Positions 33,981 to 46,336 are shown, counted from the stretch's first letter. The stretch is DNA of 64,000 nucleotides from Puccinia triticina (GCF_026914185.1 NC_070558.1:2666001-2730000), one strand, 5' to 3'. Program-made: numbers and translations. The notes: generated by a model from the letters alone, not told the origin.

Positions 33981-36273
33981 TCATTTGTCAGTATCTTGGT
34001 TTGTTGGATAGCTGATGGACGGATTGCATGGGGCTAGAGACATGTAAGCTGGTGTAGAATGATGCTCATTACTGGAGTGAGACAGAGTCGGTGTGGAGGG
34101 GTGGGAGTCTGGATTTGGTCGCGGTGAATGGAGGGGTGCTTGAGGGTTAGGATGATGGACTGAACCATTCTGGAAAGATGAAGAAAAGTGTGGTGACGGT
34201 AGTGGTGTAGAAGTGGAAGAGTGACTCGAAGGGTAGCCCTGGAAAGGTTGAGAGGATGGATAATACGATACATGGCTGTGGGTCCCATGAGAAGGATACA
34301 ACGGCGAGTTTGGAGCTTGTCGCAGGAGGTGGGTTGAGTTGGGCCATTGGCTGGTGCAAGGAGTCAAGGTACTGTTCGAACGACATGAAGAAAGCCCTTC
34401 GCCCTGGTATTGGTTATCTTGACCGGGCTGGTGGGTCATCGGATAATGGAAATCGAAGGCTATCCCACCGTTTGAGAGGTTGGGAGAAGTAGCAGACACA
34501 GGAGAAAACATCGACATAGTAGGTGAAGGACTAGTGCGAAGCGATGGGGGACCAAGGTGACGAATGGTGAGGCAAGGTGGAATAGCCCCAGCATGACCCG
34601 CGGCCCGCGCTAGCTGCGACTGCGCCTGTCGTCGAATGGGTTGTCTGACCTCGTGAACGGAGTTCGCGGCTGAGGGCGGGACTAAAATCCTTCGACGCGC
34701 GTTGATGAACCAATTACTTACTTCGAGATCGAAGGAGACAATTGGTTAGGAATTGAAGGATATTACTATGAGATCAGGCATAGATAGATGTCGCTCTCAC
34801 CCTGGTTCATTGTCAAGTTGGTCTCCTGGCAAAGGGACTTCTTCTCTTCCTCGGTCGGGTAGGGATGAGTGGTGTGCGCCATCAGCCAACCCTTCAAGAT
34901 AGCTGTCACTGTTGTGGGAGAGAAAGCGTTCAGAATTGGAGATGTGTCTTAGGACGTGTGAAGGGACCAACCAGCTGATGGCAATTTGCCTCTGCGACGA
35001 GGGGCTTGGGTTTCCACGGAGCTCCAAGATGATGCTTGCGTCGGCTGTGGAGTGGGAGAGACTGTCGCGCGGGTTCCGGGCACGCCAGCTACTGTTGCAG
35101 CGGATGAGTCAACTTCCTGAGGTCCCCCATTGCTGGGGTAAGACGGCCCAAGTAAGCGAGGTGGGGCTGTCTGAGAAAACGGCGGGTCGGCAGCACGATA
35201 GTCGTTTGTTGAATTTGGAACCGCATGTTGAGGATTATTCGCAATTGATTGAAGCTGAGCGTTGAGAGGACTGAAGGAGGAGTTTGGCTCGGGTGGGAAT
35301 GTCGCTGAATTGGGTGCCGTGAGTGCCACGATGGGAGAACCGGGATATGACTCTCGGTCTCCAGTAAGAATGTTGCAGTGAGGGAGCACCGGAGAGGGGA
35401 GAGCAGAGAGATAGCCATTGGAGTGACTGGAGAAATGAACCTGCTGGGATGGTGAATCTGAGTTCGCCTCGGGCGATCTCCGAACAGACGAGTTTTCCAA
35501 CGCGTCAACCGCGACCGAATCGTGATTGTGATGCTCCAGATGGGCAGCGGGGACATGCAGGGCTAGTTTGTTGGTGTTGCCAACCGTGCCCCGCTCTATT
35601 TCCTCCCGCGTCACAATGGGGGGCAGGCTACTCAAATCCTCACTTTCTTTCTTGAGTGGGGTCGGCGCCTGAGGGGCACTGGGTGGCGACAAGTTTGGAG
35701 AAGGTCCATGTGGATGATGATACCTCTCGAAGCATCGATTGTCCAACTGTGAAAGGGAAGGGGATCGGGGACGCTTATTGGAAACCTGCAAAGGTTCTTC
35801 CGCTTTGCTATCATTTTGCGCAGCTTGTGGGGCAATGCACATCTCCAGATTGGCATGCCCGGCATCTGAATTGAAAGTGTCACTCCTTCTGGAAGCATGT
35901 GTCACAGTTTGATATCAGCGTGGTTTGTCAAGGAAGAATGATGATTGGGGCCAACTAACGACGATGGGGTAGAGGCTGGCGCAGGCCCATGGTAAGGCTC
36001 CAGCGCTGATGCCAGTGGGCTGTTACGCAACTGGCTTTCAATAGTGTCGCTCTCAGAACGGGGTTGATCGCCCATGGTCGGGAACTGAATAGTTGAATGA
36101 CTCTGCCAATTGAATTCGGGGTAGACGTAGGGCTCGTTGGTATTGTGGTAATATAAGTTGTATGACGTCCGGCGAGGGGGCGCAGCGATCAGGTGCTGTG
36201 GTTCAATCAGAGCGGCCTCTGAGAAGCTTTGATCCGATTTGACGTCTGTTGACGGGAGTGGAGAGGCCAACAT
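33981..36273 (-). CDS. TALE-class homeodomain transcription factor
   Basis: Four exons on the minus strand, 36273-35960, 35888-34972, 34908-34801 and 34720-33981, with introns of 71, 63 and 80 nt (GT...AG) and consistent phases, give 692 aa. The homeodomain (about residues 400-465) is assembled across two introns: RRRGKLPSAVTAILKGWLM, then HTTHPYPTEEEKKSLC with the PYP three-residue loop extension that defines TALE/KN homeodomains, then MNQVSNWFINARRRIL, the DNA-recognition helix. The rest is low complexity, rich in Ser, Pro, His and Asn, as in fungal regulators. A basic KRPRSPS near residue 145 could be a nuclear signal. Start chosen at the first ATG in frame. No partner homeodomain gene lies next to it, so a mating-type b locus is not indicated. 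Targets unknown. Confidence 0.87.
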
Positions 36274-39114
36274 GTTTGTTGGGACGTCAAAGAATATTGT
36301 AACCACTTGAAGTTTTGTTGAAACCTACTTTCTGTTGATAGATTTGATAAGGGGGCGCGCGTGCGTCGGCTTAATTGTAACTAAGGAAAGAAGTAACACA
36401 AAAGAATTAGAAAAATCAGGAGACAGCGGACGATGATTGGCGGTAAGCTTTGAATTGATGGATGATGGGTTTGACTGCTGTCGATGTGCCTCTAGCAGTT
36501 TAAATTGTTGACAGTCAAAGAAGAAAGATGATGAATGTACTGCATTTAGTACAGGACAAATACTTGCGCAAGCAAAGCGGCGGAGAAGAAGCAAGATGAT
36601 CAGGATCTCCACGGACAAGATATACAACTTGATTCTCCGGGTCCATCATTGGCAAGTAAATGTTGGGGTGACGGCTTCGCTCAGAATCGAAAGGGATGTG
36701 TGTTAGTGCACATAGAAATGCACATTGGTGTGGGGTGACGACTTGATCAGCATGCCAGATGAAGGTCAGGCAGCAGCAGGTGGCGCAAGATAATCGAAGA
36801 ATTGTTGGTTTGAAGGCAGCAGGAAGGGTATTCCGATGACGAGTGACGAAGAAGATAGAAGACGGATGAATTGATGAGCTCTGATAGATATCGAACAACG
36901 AGCGCAGAATTCAGATTTCGGGATGGAAATGACTCTGGAATTTTGTACAAGATAGTCGCCGGGAGTAGCGCGAAATGACATCGGCAAAGGAATACATAGC
37001 TCAGGCAAGCCTCGAATGGATCGACTGACGTGGATGCCTTTTTCTTGCGTCTATTGGCGTGCATGGATCATAGGAATTGGAAGCCTGTGTGGTAACGGAG
37101 GAGCAGATCTGTAATCATCTGATATTTACTTCATTTGCTGCAGGACATGCCGCATAGTCACAGGATTCGACAGACGCGTAGGCAAGCTCAGGGAAACGTG
37201 GTGGATTGATGACATGAATCTTGGTCCAGAGCAGGAAGGAGACTGTCAGGGGGAAGGCAAGATGTGCAGACGGAGGGAAAAATATGATTGGTAGGTTGCT
37301 GTTGGACAGCTGACACAGAAGCGGAACACACGTCCAGCCCGAGGCAAGCGGATGTGGGGCCTTAATTCCATAGCCATGAGCTGATGACGGTGAGCGGAGT
37401 TGACTTGTGTCAACCAGCGCAGGGATAGATGATAGCAACTTTGTTGTATCCAGACAGAGCGACACACAAATATAGGCATCTGTTATATCCAGCGCATGTG
37501 GTCCGTGGAGGAAGGAGAAATCTAATCTGATATAGATTTGCCCACCAATCCAGATTTATGATCAAAGATTTATGATTCTTAGGATACACGGTGCGCATCG
37601 CCCACCAGACAACTCTGTCATATCGTTGGGCTTTCTTCGGAGGGTGAAAGTTTCATGAAGGAGAGGGACTTACCCGACGTGGTCGACGAATCGGATCTGT
37701 GGAACTGGAAGGAATAGTGACAAGCGCGCAAATGAAGTTTGATTGTTGAAGGAACTTGAACCACTCGGAGCTGGGGGATTAATTGACCGGAGCAGGTAGT
37801 GGGATGAGTGTTGACGGCTTATAATACATGAATGGTGCCAGGGTGTCCGAAACGAAGACAGGAATATATTTCTTTGACACGCCGCCTCCAGGACTTTTTT
37901 ACGAGACTGCGTGCGTCGCTGCATCCTGGGACACTCATTGGAAACAGAGTAATGGCTTCATGACTAGACAGGCAAGTCTCCCACAACTAGCGATCTTCAG
38001 GTCAAATTGGTCTAGAAAGAATGAACTCTCAGGAAAGCTACGGGGAGACTCTGAAAAGCGGAGATATTTGCATTTGAACAAGGGTTATTTATTTCAAATT
38101 GATCGGTTGGCTCACGCCGAAGCATACTATGTAAATATGTACCATAGCGAGGTAGAAAGGAGCTTGGCCGGAGAAGAGCTGAGCTGGGCCACCTGGGCTA
38201 TGAAGTTGAGCCTATGTAGTCTACCTAGCTTTATCAAATATTTATGAAATATCTTTTGTCTTCATTCGCAAAAGTGAAACAAGAACATTCTTTCTAATGA
38301 AATTGTGAACACCCCAAAACGTAAACCATGCCCCGGACTTCGATCCTATCACACCAGTAACGTTTACGCCTCACAAACTCTGCGAGTGACCTCAATCTAT
38401 GGGCCGCCTCTCGTGCATTGCAAGTCTGAGAGAAAGGTGAACGAGGAAACAAATCCGGGATGAAGCTTCATTCCGACATGGTTGAGCAACCCGGGCTTTC
38501 GCGCTGCAGTTACTCAACGAGAAGGACGTCTCGCTTCGTTTCGAAAGAAAAAAAAAAACGGACCGCGGCCTCAGCAGTCGAGCATGATTTCAGCGACAGT
38601 CTGGTTTCCAAGCTCTTTGAGGTTGGACAAACCTCTCCTCGACAGGCCAGATGTTTGAAAGTGATGATCTCGCAGTTGCGTAGCTTTGAGCCTTTGCTCT
38701 GCCCGATTCGAGACAGGCACGGCGGCCGGGAAGGGTGAATTCATTTGAAATCCAGTGGAAACTGCAAACATAATACGTCATGTTGAGCTTCCCACGAGCT
38801 GAGCCAGCTCTTTCCGAGTTTCTCAATTGCGTAAAGCCCGCAGCAGATGAATAAGCCCTGTTGAAGCGCCGGAGACGGAGGAGTGTGAAGTCACACATGT
38901 CGGTTCTAGATCCGAATGTGTTATCCCATGCTGAATGTAAGGACAGGTGCATAAATGCATACTTTTTACTGTGCAAGGATCTATGTAACACTCAACAACT
39001 GTGCAAATAGGAGGGTTCATGTTAGTCAAACCTTGTTATGTAAACTTGACACTTGCTTGTTCTCAGAATGTGTTTAGGTTTAGTGGGCAGCTCTAAGCAA
39101 GCTCCCATGTGCAG
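36274..39114. other. Long intergenic region upstream of the homeodomain gene
   Basis: 2.8 kb with no convincing coding sequence or repeat. Minus-strand frames between 36325 and 37600 are short and lack family motifs. The length fits a large upstream regulatory region or 5' UTR with introns for the homeodomain gene, which is inference only. Confidence 0.45.
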
Positions 39115-39394
39115 ACTGGAGGACTTCCCCTCAATCTGGGAACCCCTTCCAGACCCAGATCTGAGCCAAATTTCACAGGGAAATTTAGGCTTTGAGACTC
39201 TGGGAGGCTCTCAGATTGCTCCCAGATTGCGACGGGAAGTGGAGGACTTCCCGCCAATCTGGAAACCCAGATTTTCCTAGATTTTGCAGGGAAATCTAGG
39301 CAGATCTAGGATTTGGGACGATTGAGCCCAGATTTCCCCGCAAAATCTGGAAAAATCTGAGTTCCCAGATTGACGGGAAGTCCTCCAGTCCTCC
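39115..39394. mobile_element. 280-bp MITE with CTGGAGGACTTCCC ends
   Basis: Inverted ends CTGGAGGACTTCCCCTCAAT / ATTGACGGGAAGTCCTCCAG, with an internal third copy at about 39239 (GGAGGACTTCCCGCCAATCT) and many AGATCTGG / CCAGATTT words inside. No clear target duplication, so the superfamily is open. Confidence 0.7.
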
Positions 39395-40287
39395 ACTGGA
39401 TGACTTTCTTTTGAGTCTGGGAGCCTCCCACATCTCAATTTACACACCGAAGCTCTTAATTTTCAATCACACTGTTTGTAGCTTTGGTAGGTACCTTAAT
39501 TTAGGGTTCAGAGGGGCATCTAGAGCTTGCTAAGTGCAATGGGAAGTCATTGACTGATTGCTAAAATTGTGCATAAGTAAACAAACTTGGTTCAAATTGG
39601 CAAGCATTTTGGTGCAACATGAACCTCCTTTCTCCAAAGGCATATGATTTTCAAATTTGAGCAAGGCTGGTGGGGTGGCACTTCTGATCAAGTTTCATTG
39701 TGGCATTTTGCATCCAAAACAGGCCTGCCCACCAAAACTAAACACTTTATGAGATTGGGCAAACTGTTTTGACTGTTGATTTTACTGTACACACTACATG
39801 AACTTAATCACACCATGTCTTGCATATATGTGTAAAACCCATATGGTGGTGTATCAAAGTAAACAAAGTTTGCTCCTTAGTCTGCTGGACCAGTCAATCA
39901 GACAAATATTTATTGGTGTACAATCACCTGAAACCCCCTAAGCCACTAAGACAATCTAGTCTTATGATCAAAAACCCTTATCACAAATATACAGATTGAA
40001 TCTCTGTCTATTTTCAATTCAGAATGTTTTATGGAGATGCTGACTGGCAAAACACAGTATCCGACATGGGCATCACACATGGCATTGGGACCAGATCAGA
40101 CAGTAACTCTGCAACTGTCTTCTGCTTGCATAGTCTGATTCTTGTAGCTCCATTGATGTGTTGCAATCCTCTGAATTAAACTTTCCAAAAACAGTGGAAA
40201 ATGTTTGACATGGTATAAAAGATGTAACAACAAGTACATGGGGCTGCTTGTCCCGCAGTAACTTGGGTAAATTTCAAAGGTTTCAGA
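39395..40287. other. Intergenic
   Basis: AT-rich sequence without recognised genes or repeats up to the target duplication of the next element (40288-40295). Confidence 0.4.
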
Positions 40288-40295
40288 TATGAAAA

Positions 40296-42090
40296 CGGGT
40301 TTACTTCGCGCACGGAGGGAAACTCGTTGCGCACGGGAATTTCCGTTGACTCAACGTCACGTGACGTCGGGCCCCCCTCCGTGCGCGCCACCAGCTCCCC
40401 TCAAAAAACTATCCGCACACGGGGGTGCCGTGCGGTGACAGGTGGCCGGGGTGAAGCACTCCGGCCACCCGGAGGAAACAATCCCCTCGATGACCGGCAC
40501 AGACCGGTCATCGAGAGACTACACTCTCGATGACCGGAATAGACCGGTCATCGGGAGGTACATCCCTCTCGATGACCGGAATAGCCCGGTCATCGGGAGG
40601 TACATCCCTCTCGATGCCCAGACCGGTCATCGAGAGGACATATCCCCCTCGATGACCGGTACAGACCGGTCATCGAGAGGACATATCCCCCTCGATGACC
40701 GGTACAGACCGGTCATCGGGAGGCTAAATCCCTCTCGATGCCCAGACCGGTCATCGAGAGGACATATCCCCCTCGATGACCGGAATAGACCGGTCATCGG
40801 GAGGCCAAAATCCTCTCGATGACCGGAATAGACCGGTCATCGGGAGGCTACATTCCTCTCGATGACCGGCATAGACCGGTCATCGGGAGGCTACATCCCT
40901 CTCGATGACCGGCATAGACCGGTCATCGAGAGGCTACATCCCTCTCGATGACCGGAATAGACCGATCATCAGGAGGTTACATCCCTCCCGATGACCGGAG
41001 TAGACCGGTCACCGAGAGGATACATCTCTCTCGATGACCGGCATTCCGGCCATCGAGAGAACACACCTCTCTCAATGACCGGCATTCCGGTCATCGAGAG
41101 GCTACATCCCTCTCGATGACCGGAATAGACCGGTCATCGGGAGGTTACATCCCTCCCGATGGATGACCGGAATAGACCGGTCATCGAGAGGACACATCCC
41201 CCTCGATGACCGGTCTGTACCGGTCATCGAGAGGACACATCCCCCTCGATGACCGGTCTGTACCGGTCATCGAGGGGACACATCCCTCTCGATGACAGGT
41301 CTATGCCTGTCATCGAGAGGGATGTGTTCTCTCGATGACCGGAATGCCGGTCATTGAGAGAGGTGTGTTCTCTCGATGGCCGGAATGCCGGTCATCGAGA
41401 GAGATGTATCCTCTCGGTGACCGGTCTACTCCGGTCATCGGGAGGGATGTAGCCTCCCGATGACCGGTCTACTCCGGTCATCGGGAGGGATGTAGCCTCC
41501 CGATGACCGGTCTATGCCGGTCATCGAGAGGGATGTAGCCTCCCGATGACCGGTCTATGCCGGTCATCGAGAGGAATGTAGCCTCCCGATGACCGGTCTA
41601 TTCCGGTCATCGAGAGGATTTTGGCCTCCCGATGACCGGTCTATTCCGGTCATCGAGGGGGATATGTCCTCTCGATGACCGGTCTGGGCATCGAGAGGGA
41701 TTTAGCCTCCCGATGACCGGTCTGTACCGGTCATCGAGGGGGATATGTCCTCTCGATGACCGGTCTGGGCATCGAGAGGGATGTACCTCCCGATGACCGG
41801 GCTATTCCGGTCATCGAGAGGGATGTACCTCCCGATGACCGGTCTATTCCGGTCATCGAGAGTGTAGTCTCTCGATGACCGGTCTGTGCCGGTCATCGAG
41901 GGGATTGTTTCCTCCGGGTGGCCGGAGTGCTTCACCCCGGCCACCTGTCACCGCACGGCACCCCCGTGTGCGGATAGTTTTTTGAGGGGAGCTGGTGGCG
42001 CGCACGGAGGGGGGCCCGACGTCACGTGACGTTGAGTCAACGGAAATTCCCGTGCGCAACGAGTTTCCCTCCGTGCGCGAAGTAAACCCG
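40296..42090. mobile_element. 1.8-kb palindromic element with perfect 8-bp TSD
   Basis: The whole element is a near-perfect inverted repeat of two about 900-bp arms meeting near 41193. Ends are CGGGTTTACTTCGCGCACGG / CCGTGCGCGAAGTAAACCCG, flanked by TATGAAAA at 40288-40295 and 42091-42098. Each arm has a fixed 190-bp terminal block (with GTCACGTGAC and AAAAAACTATCCGCACAC) and then an array of GACCGGTCATC hairpins. No coding sequence. The 8-bp duplication suggests a hAT-type transposase in trans. Arms are far more alike than in the 14091 copy, so this one is younger or was homogenised. Confidence 0.92.
40480..41915. repeat. CCGGTCATC hairpin array B
   Basis: About 36 hairpins CTCGATGACCGGNNNNNNCC.. 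with complementary CCGGTCATCGAG, separated by AGGNTACATCCCT or AGGACATATCCCC spacers, period about 40-42 bp. Because units and the whole array are both palindromic, pairing is possible at two scales. Spacers match in mirror order across the centre. Confidence 0.95.
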
Positions 42091-42098
42091 TATGAAAA

Positions 42099-42890
42099 AA
42101 GCCATGATTTAATGCAGCTCTGTTTGAGTATACATGGCATAATTATTAGAGATTTCCAGGATATTCATTCAAACACCCACTTTTTTGCTGATTCAGTCAG
42201 GTTTGGAACATTTTCCAACTCTTAAAGAAATGGACTTGCTTTGTGCACTGTGGTTAACTGGTCCACAACATTGCATCACCCTGTCAAACACATTGCGCAC
42301 TGCAAATTCCTCTTGAAACCAAAAAACAAAGCACCAATTTTTCTTTGAAGAATTGGTAGATAGGGTCTTCATTACCTTATACAAAAATTTTAGGAGCGTT
42401 TTTGGCTTGCCTTGAGGCTGTAAGAAATTACCAAAAAAAATATTTTAATCCTGGAGATGTCCAAAATGCATCTTGCAGTGTACAGTAGCTCTATAATTTT
42501 AGCAGCATCATTTAACATGTTAAAAAAACCTCCATCAGTTTTCAGATTTTCCCCACAGCCCTGTGCAAGAAAATTGTGTTGACTGTAGTTTCAAGAATTC
42601 AAAGACAGTAATAGGTTCTGTTTCCTTCTCATGGTTCTGTTTCCTTCTTGAGATTCTGTTTCCTTCCCAAAGATGAACATTGGCTTGATTGTAGCTGTGT
42701 ATTATAATCTAAAGCTTTTTAACACATCTTATTCAGAATATTTTGTATTTTACTTGGCCAGAGCTCATTTTAATTCATTGGGAAGTCAAGGATAAAATGA
42801 ACCAGTTTTCTTAGATGGAACAGGAGCGGAAATAAAACATGTGTGTTTTCTTTGAAGAGTGTAGAAAAGAAAATCAAGCATTTGTTGATG
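42099..42890. other. Intergenic
   Basis: No gene. Near 42610-42670 the word GGTTCTGTTTCCTTCT is repeated three times with small changes. Confidence 0.4.
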
Positions 42891-43990
42891 TAGACTCCTC
42901 CAAATCTATAACAACTGGTAAGCCAGATGGATTGTTAGGAAATTGGTGGTCCCATTCATCTGGTTTAATTGGATTATTGCCTCCCATTCTTTGGTGGCCT
43001 CCCTTCTCCATTTAAAACAGTGGGGATGTATTTTTGGAGCAGGATAAATGCTTCTTCCAAACTGAAAAGAATTGTAGTGATACTTCCCTTCAAGATAGAC
43101 AATAAATATTGGTGGATTGTTGGTCGGTCCATGTGAAAAAGGGAGGGAATTTGCAACAATTAAGTTCAAAATGCAAATCACTGGTCATTGATACACATCT
43201 GCAAGAGGATCACCATGTCAAGGGAATTTCATCCAAAAGTGTGTTGATTCAGCTGGTGTGAAGAAGTAGTTGAGATTCAAATGTAACCGTTTGAATCAGC
43301 GGTGGGTAGTTACCATACGCTACGATAACCGCCGTTATCTGCGTAGCGTAACACTTGCCGTTACTGCGCTCCACCGTTAGCGCTAATAGTAACGACCAGT
43401 TGTAACCCCGGGCCCGTATTGTAATGGGCCTGATTTTTTTGGTGAGTTACTCGCGTTACTAGTAGCGTAACGCGTTAACCACCGGTTAACAAGATAAAGA
43501 GGGGCAAATGGCCCCCTCTGGATCATATTCAGTCCGATATCTGCCCCTCCGTGCGGGCAGATATTGTAACGGATGTCAAATTTCAAACATCCTGGGTGTG
43601 TGATATTGTAACGCACTTCTGTTACGGTTAACGGTAACGGTAACGAGAGAGAAACCATTACGATATTGGTACGTTACCAATAACCGTACCGTAACTACCC
43701 ACCGTTGTTTGAATGAAATTGAATCAGATATTCAGGAAATGTATTGTTTGTCCTTGTAGACCGGGCCACCGGCTGAGTATCAATTTACTTAAGCATTGCA
43801 CAACAAACATCTTTCCAAGAGCCTTCATCTAGGCCCATGCTTACCTCTTCAGATCTGAATCTGCAGTGCCCATCACCATCAACTTCAAAGCTTTTCAAAA
43901 TGCTAGATTTTAATTGCTTGACCACCGCAGTATACAGCCATGTTAGAAAAGCTTGCTTTTGGGCTGCTGATTTCAGCCTCAAAGCCTGTA
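42891..43990 (-). pseudogene. OTU cysteine protease module of a MULE, copy 2
   Basis: Minus-strand remnant closely related to the OTU exon at 49483-50091. The N-terminal piece (43785-43985) has the catalytic-Cys motif VDGDGHCRFR followed by VSMGLDEGSWKDV. The C-terminal piece (42906-43220) has HGDPLADVYQ, FSHGPTNNPPIFIVYLEG and the KYHYNSFQF stretch where the catalytic His is expected. The two pieces are separated by a hAT-like MITE (43297-43706). Two TGA stops (43218-43220 and 43185-43187) sit at the same codon positions as in the other copy. No transposase part was found next to it. Confidence 0.82.
43297..43706. mobile_element. Foldback MITE (GTAACG type) with 8-bp TSD
   Basis: 410 bp with ends CAGCGGTGGGTAGTTAC / GTAACTACCCACCGTT, flanked by GTTTGAAT at 43289-43296 and 43707-43714. 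The body is made of GTAACG, CGTTAC and GCGTAGCG words in both orientations. Third member of the foldback type at 7918 and 13339. It interrupts the OTU pseudogene, so it is younger than that copy. Confidence 0.85.
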
Positions 43991-44922
43991 TGGCTATTGT
44001 ATGTCAGGAATGCCATTGGAAGAAAAAACCTAGTTTCTTTGTTTTCCACTTTGGGGCCTTGACGGCCCCACCATTGGATTCCTGGAGCAATTTTACTTCA
44101 ATTCGGCCCTTTGCCGCCCCTGCCTCCCTCTCCCCTTGCCCGGCCCGGCACCCATGTCAAGCAAAACTGGCTGCCCGAACGGGTTGTCAGAGTTCTGTTT
44201 TTACACTCACTAACCATACACGTAGTAGTATATCATACCATAACCGTATTCCGTAGTAGTATAAACGTATTGTATCACGTATCCGTATTCTGTAGCTTAA
44301 CCATGTCCCCTGTTCCTGTCACCTGTCCTGTCCCCTGTTATTGTTGTTAGGCCCCCCTTTTGGATCTTGCTGGGGGGTTCTCTAGTTGTTTGGTTAAAGT
44401 CCGCTCCTCAGACATGAAATAAAAATAATTGAGTCTGAGCCTTTCAATAAATTTTTCTCCTTCAAACTTCAGTGAGAAAAATCAGTCCCAAGCTCCTCTT
44501 TCAACTACCCTCTCTCACCCCTCCTCAAAGACAAAACTTGACACGGGCTTTGTCTGCCTGTACAGGCCTGTGGCTGAAATGCTGAAATTGTTTCAGCCAC
44601 ATGAGCCGGCAAGCTTTTCTAACATGGCTGTAATGATGATGAGCCTTTCAACATTACAGAAATCAGAAAATGGTGATTAATAATCTGTTAATTCAGTATG
44701 TGTAGGATTGACAGCAGGATATTTTTCTGAGAAACATCCTTGCCATGTACCACATATGTATCCAAATCATATTTTCAAGAGGAAGCCAGACTTTAATACA
44801 AAACAAAAATCATGGAATCCCAGTAAGTTTAAGCATAACAAATATTCAACATCCAACCATATGTCAAACCACACAAAGCACAGATCAAAAATCAAGCATT
44901 TTTTGCATTATCTTTTTGGACT
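43991..44922. other. Unassigned DNA between OTU copy 2 and a TIR fragment
   Basis: No recognised coding sequence. About 44205-44300 has repeated CGTAGTAGTAT and CCGTATTC words, and 44310-44345 short CCTGTCCCCTGT repeats. It might include the decayed transposase portion belonging to OTU copy 2, but no MULE motif could be read. Confidence 0.35.
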
Positions 44923-45035
44923 TACTTCACGCACTGCCGGAAACTCTTCGCGCACTGTGGGAGTCGTCGTCTTGACATCCAGGCCCCTGTGCGCGCCGCT
45001 GCGACGGCTCTTTGCGCACTGCACAAGAAGAGCTA
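44923..45035. mobile_element. Fragment of the TTACTTCGCGCA terminal family
   Basis: CTTACTTCACGCACTGCCGG, AACTCTTCGCGCACTG and CTCTTTGCGCACTGCAC words recall the ends of the short element at 57187-57298 and of the 40296 palindrome. Only one end is visible. Confidence 0.55.
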
Positions 45036-45198
45036 GCTTTCCTGTGGTTATTGCTCCATATATTGTCATAGGCACTACCTATCACCTCTCTGAAATTTTC
45101 TTGAGGTACTGGGGGCTCTCTTTCCCACCTAAGAAAATTATGAAAAATTAATGAAAAAGAAAATATACTCGGGTCCCCTTAGGGGGATTAAAGAGCAG

Positions 45199-45268
45199 GC
45201 AGCCGGGAAGGGGATTGAACCCCGGGGGTCTCACACTCAGATGCCAAGATACTGGTACACCATACTTG
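45199..45268 (-). other. tRNA-like relic (possible SINE head)
   Basis: The minus strand reads with a B-box-like GGGGTTCAATCCCC hairpin preceded by an A-box-like TGGTGTACCAGTATCTTGG. The acceptor arms do not pair and the anticodon stem has three pairs, so it is not a working tRNA. A tRNA-derived SINE or tRNA pseudogene is the likely origin. Confidence 0.3.
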
Positions 45269-45276
45269 TCACTTCT

Positions 45277-46324
45277 CAGAGCATCCACCGCCGTCTAGGT
45301 AAATCTTTAGCTAGCCAGCGAGTCCCGCGAGGCTCGGTTGCTTAGCTAAAGAAAAAACCCACCCTTGCCAGCCGTTATCGGCTCAATAGGTAACACAAAT
45401 TTAGCTAAAGACACCAACAGCACCCTCATGTCTATGTAAGTACTTATTTAAATACCCTTGGTTAAGTAGCACAGCACAAGAGAATGACCAGCTCAACATA
45501 CGGTACATGTGTGAAACCCCGGTCATACACACCATCAATGTCCGTTCATACCATCAATGTCCGGTCCTACCATCAATGACCGGACATCCCATTGATGGAC
45601 CGGTCATACAATTGAATGTCTGGTCATCTTATCGAATGACCGGTCATTGTATTGATGCACCGGCCATACCGTTGATGGTCCGGCCGTATTATTGATGACA
45701 GCCCATGCTATTGACGACCAGGCATTTTATCGATGGACTGGTCATCCTGTTGATGGACCGGTCATCCTGTTAATGGACAGTTCATCCTATCGATGGACCG
45801 TATGACTGGTCATCCTTGCAAGGACGAGTCATCCCGATAACTGGTTGTGCTATCTGATGACCAGTCTATCCATGACCAGTCATCCTATAGATGACGGGTC
45901 ATCTGATCAATGATCGGACATCATATCAATGTCCGGTCTATTGAATTTGATGTCCGGTCATCCTATCTGATGACTGGCTGGTTGAGCAATGACCGGTCAT
46001 CCCATTGATGACCGGTTGATTGATGACCGGTCAATCAATATGATGACCGGTTGAGGGGTGGAGAGCTACTGACATGTACATATGTATTTATCTGCTGTGT
46101 ACATGTGCTGGGGGTACTTGTGGTTTGGCGAGGGCAGTTGGCAGGCTCGCTAGAATGGTCTTACAGAGGCTCTGTAGCCGTTGGTAAATCTAGCGAGCCT
46201 TAAAGATTTACCGAACAAATATTTAGCTAAAGAGCCCTAAAGAGGGCACGGGGGTAGAAAATTGCTTACATACTCGGTAAATATGCCTTACCGAGCGGGT
46301 TTACAGAGACGGTGGTGGATGCTC
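45277..46324. mobile_element. hAT-like element with a CCGGTCAT array inside
   Basis: Ends carry the inverted block GAGCATCCACCGCCGTCT / AGACGGTGGTGGATGCTC, followed inward on both sides by GGTAAATCTTTA and (A/T)TTTAGCTAAAG words. Flanks TCACTTCT and TCACTCTG agree only at the first five positions, so the duplication is uncertain. No coding sequence inside. Confidence 0.68.
45530..46060. repeat. CCGGTCAT array C (diverged)
   Basis: About 20 units with CCGGTCAT / ATGACCGG words joined by ATTGATG or ATCGATG spacers, spacing about 20-30 bp. More irregular than arrays A and B. Located in the middle of the 45277-46324 element. Confidence 0.85.
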
Positions 46325-46336
46325 TCACTCTGCCGA

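Noticed and set aside
33981..36273. Mating-type (b/HD) locus
   Set aside because: Only one homeodomain gene is present; a b locus would have a divergent HD1/HD2 pair.
45199..45268. Functional tRNA on the minus strand
   Set aside because: The T arm resembles a tRNA but the acceptor arms do not pair and the anticodon stem is too short; kept only as a relic.
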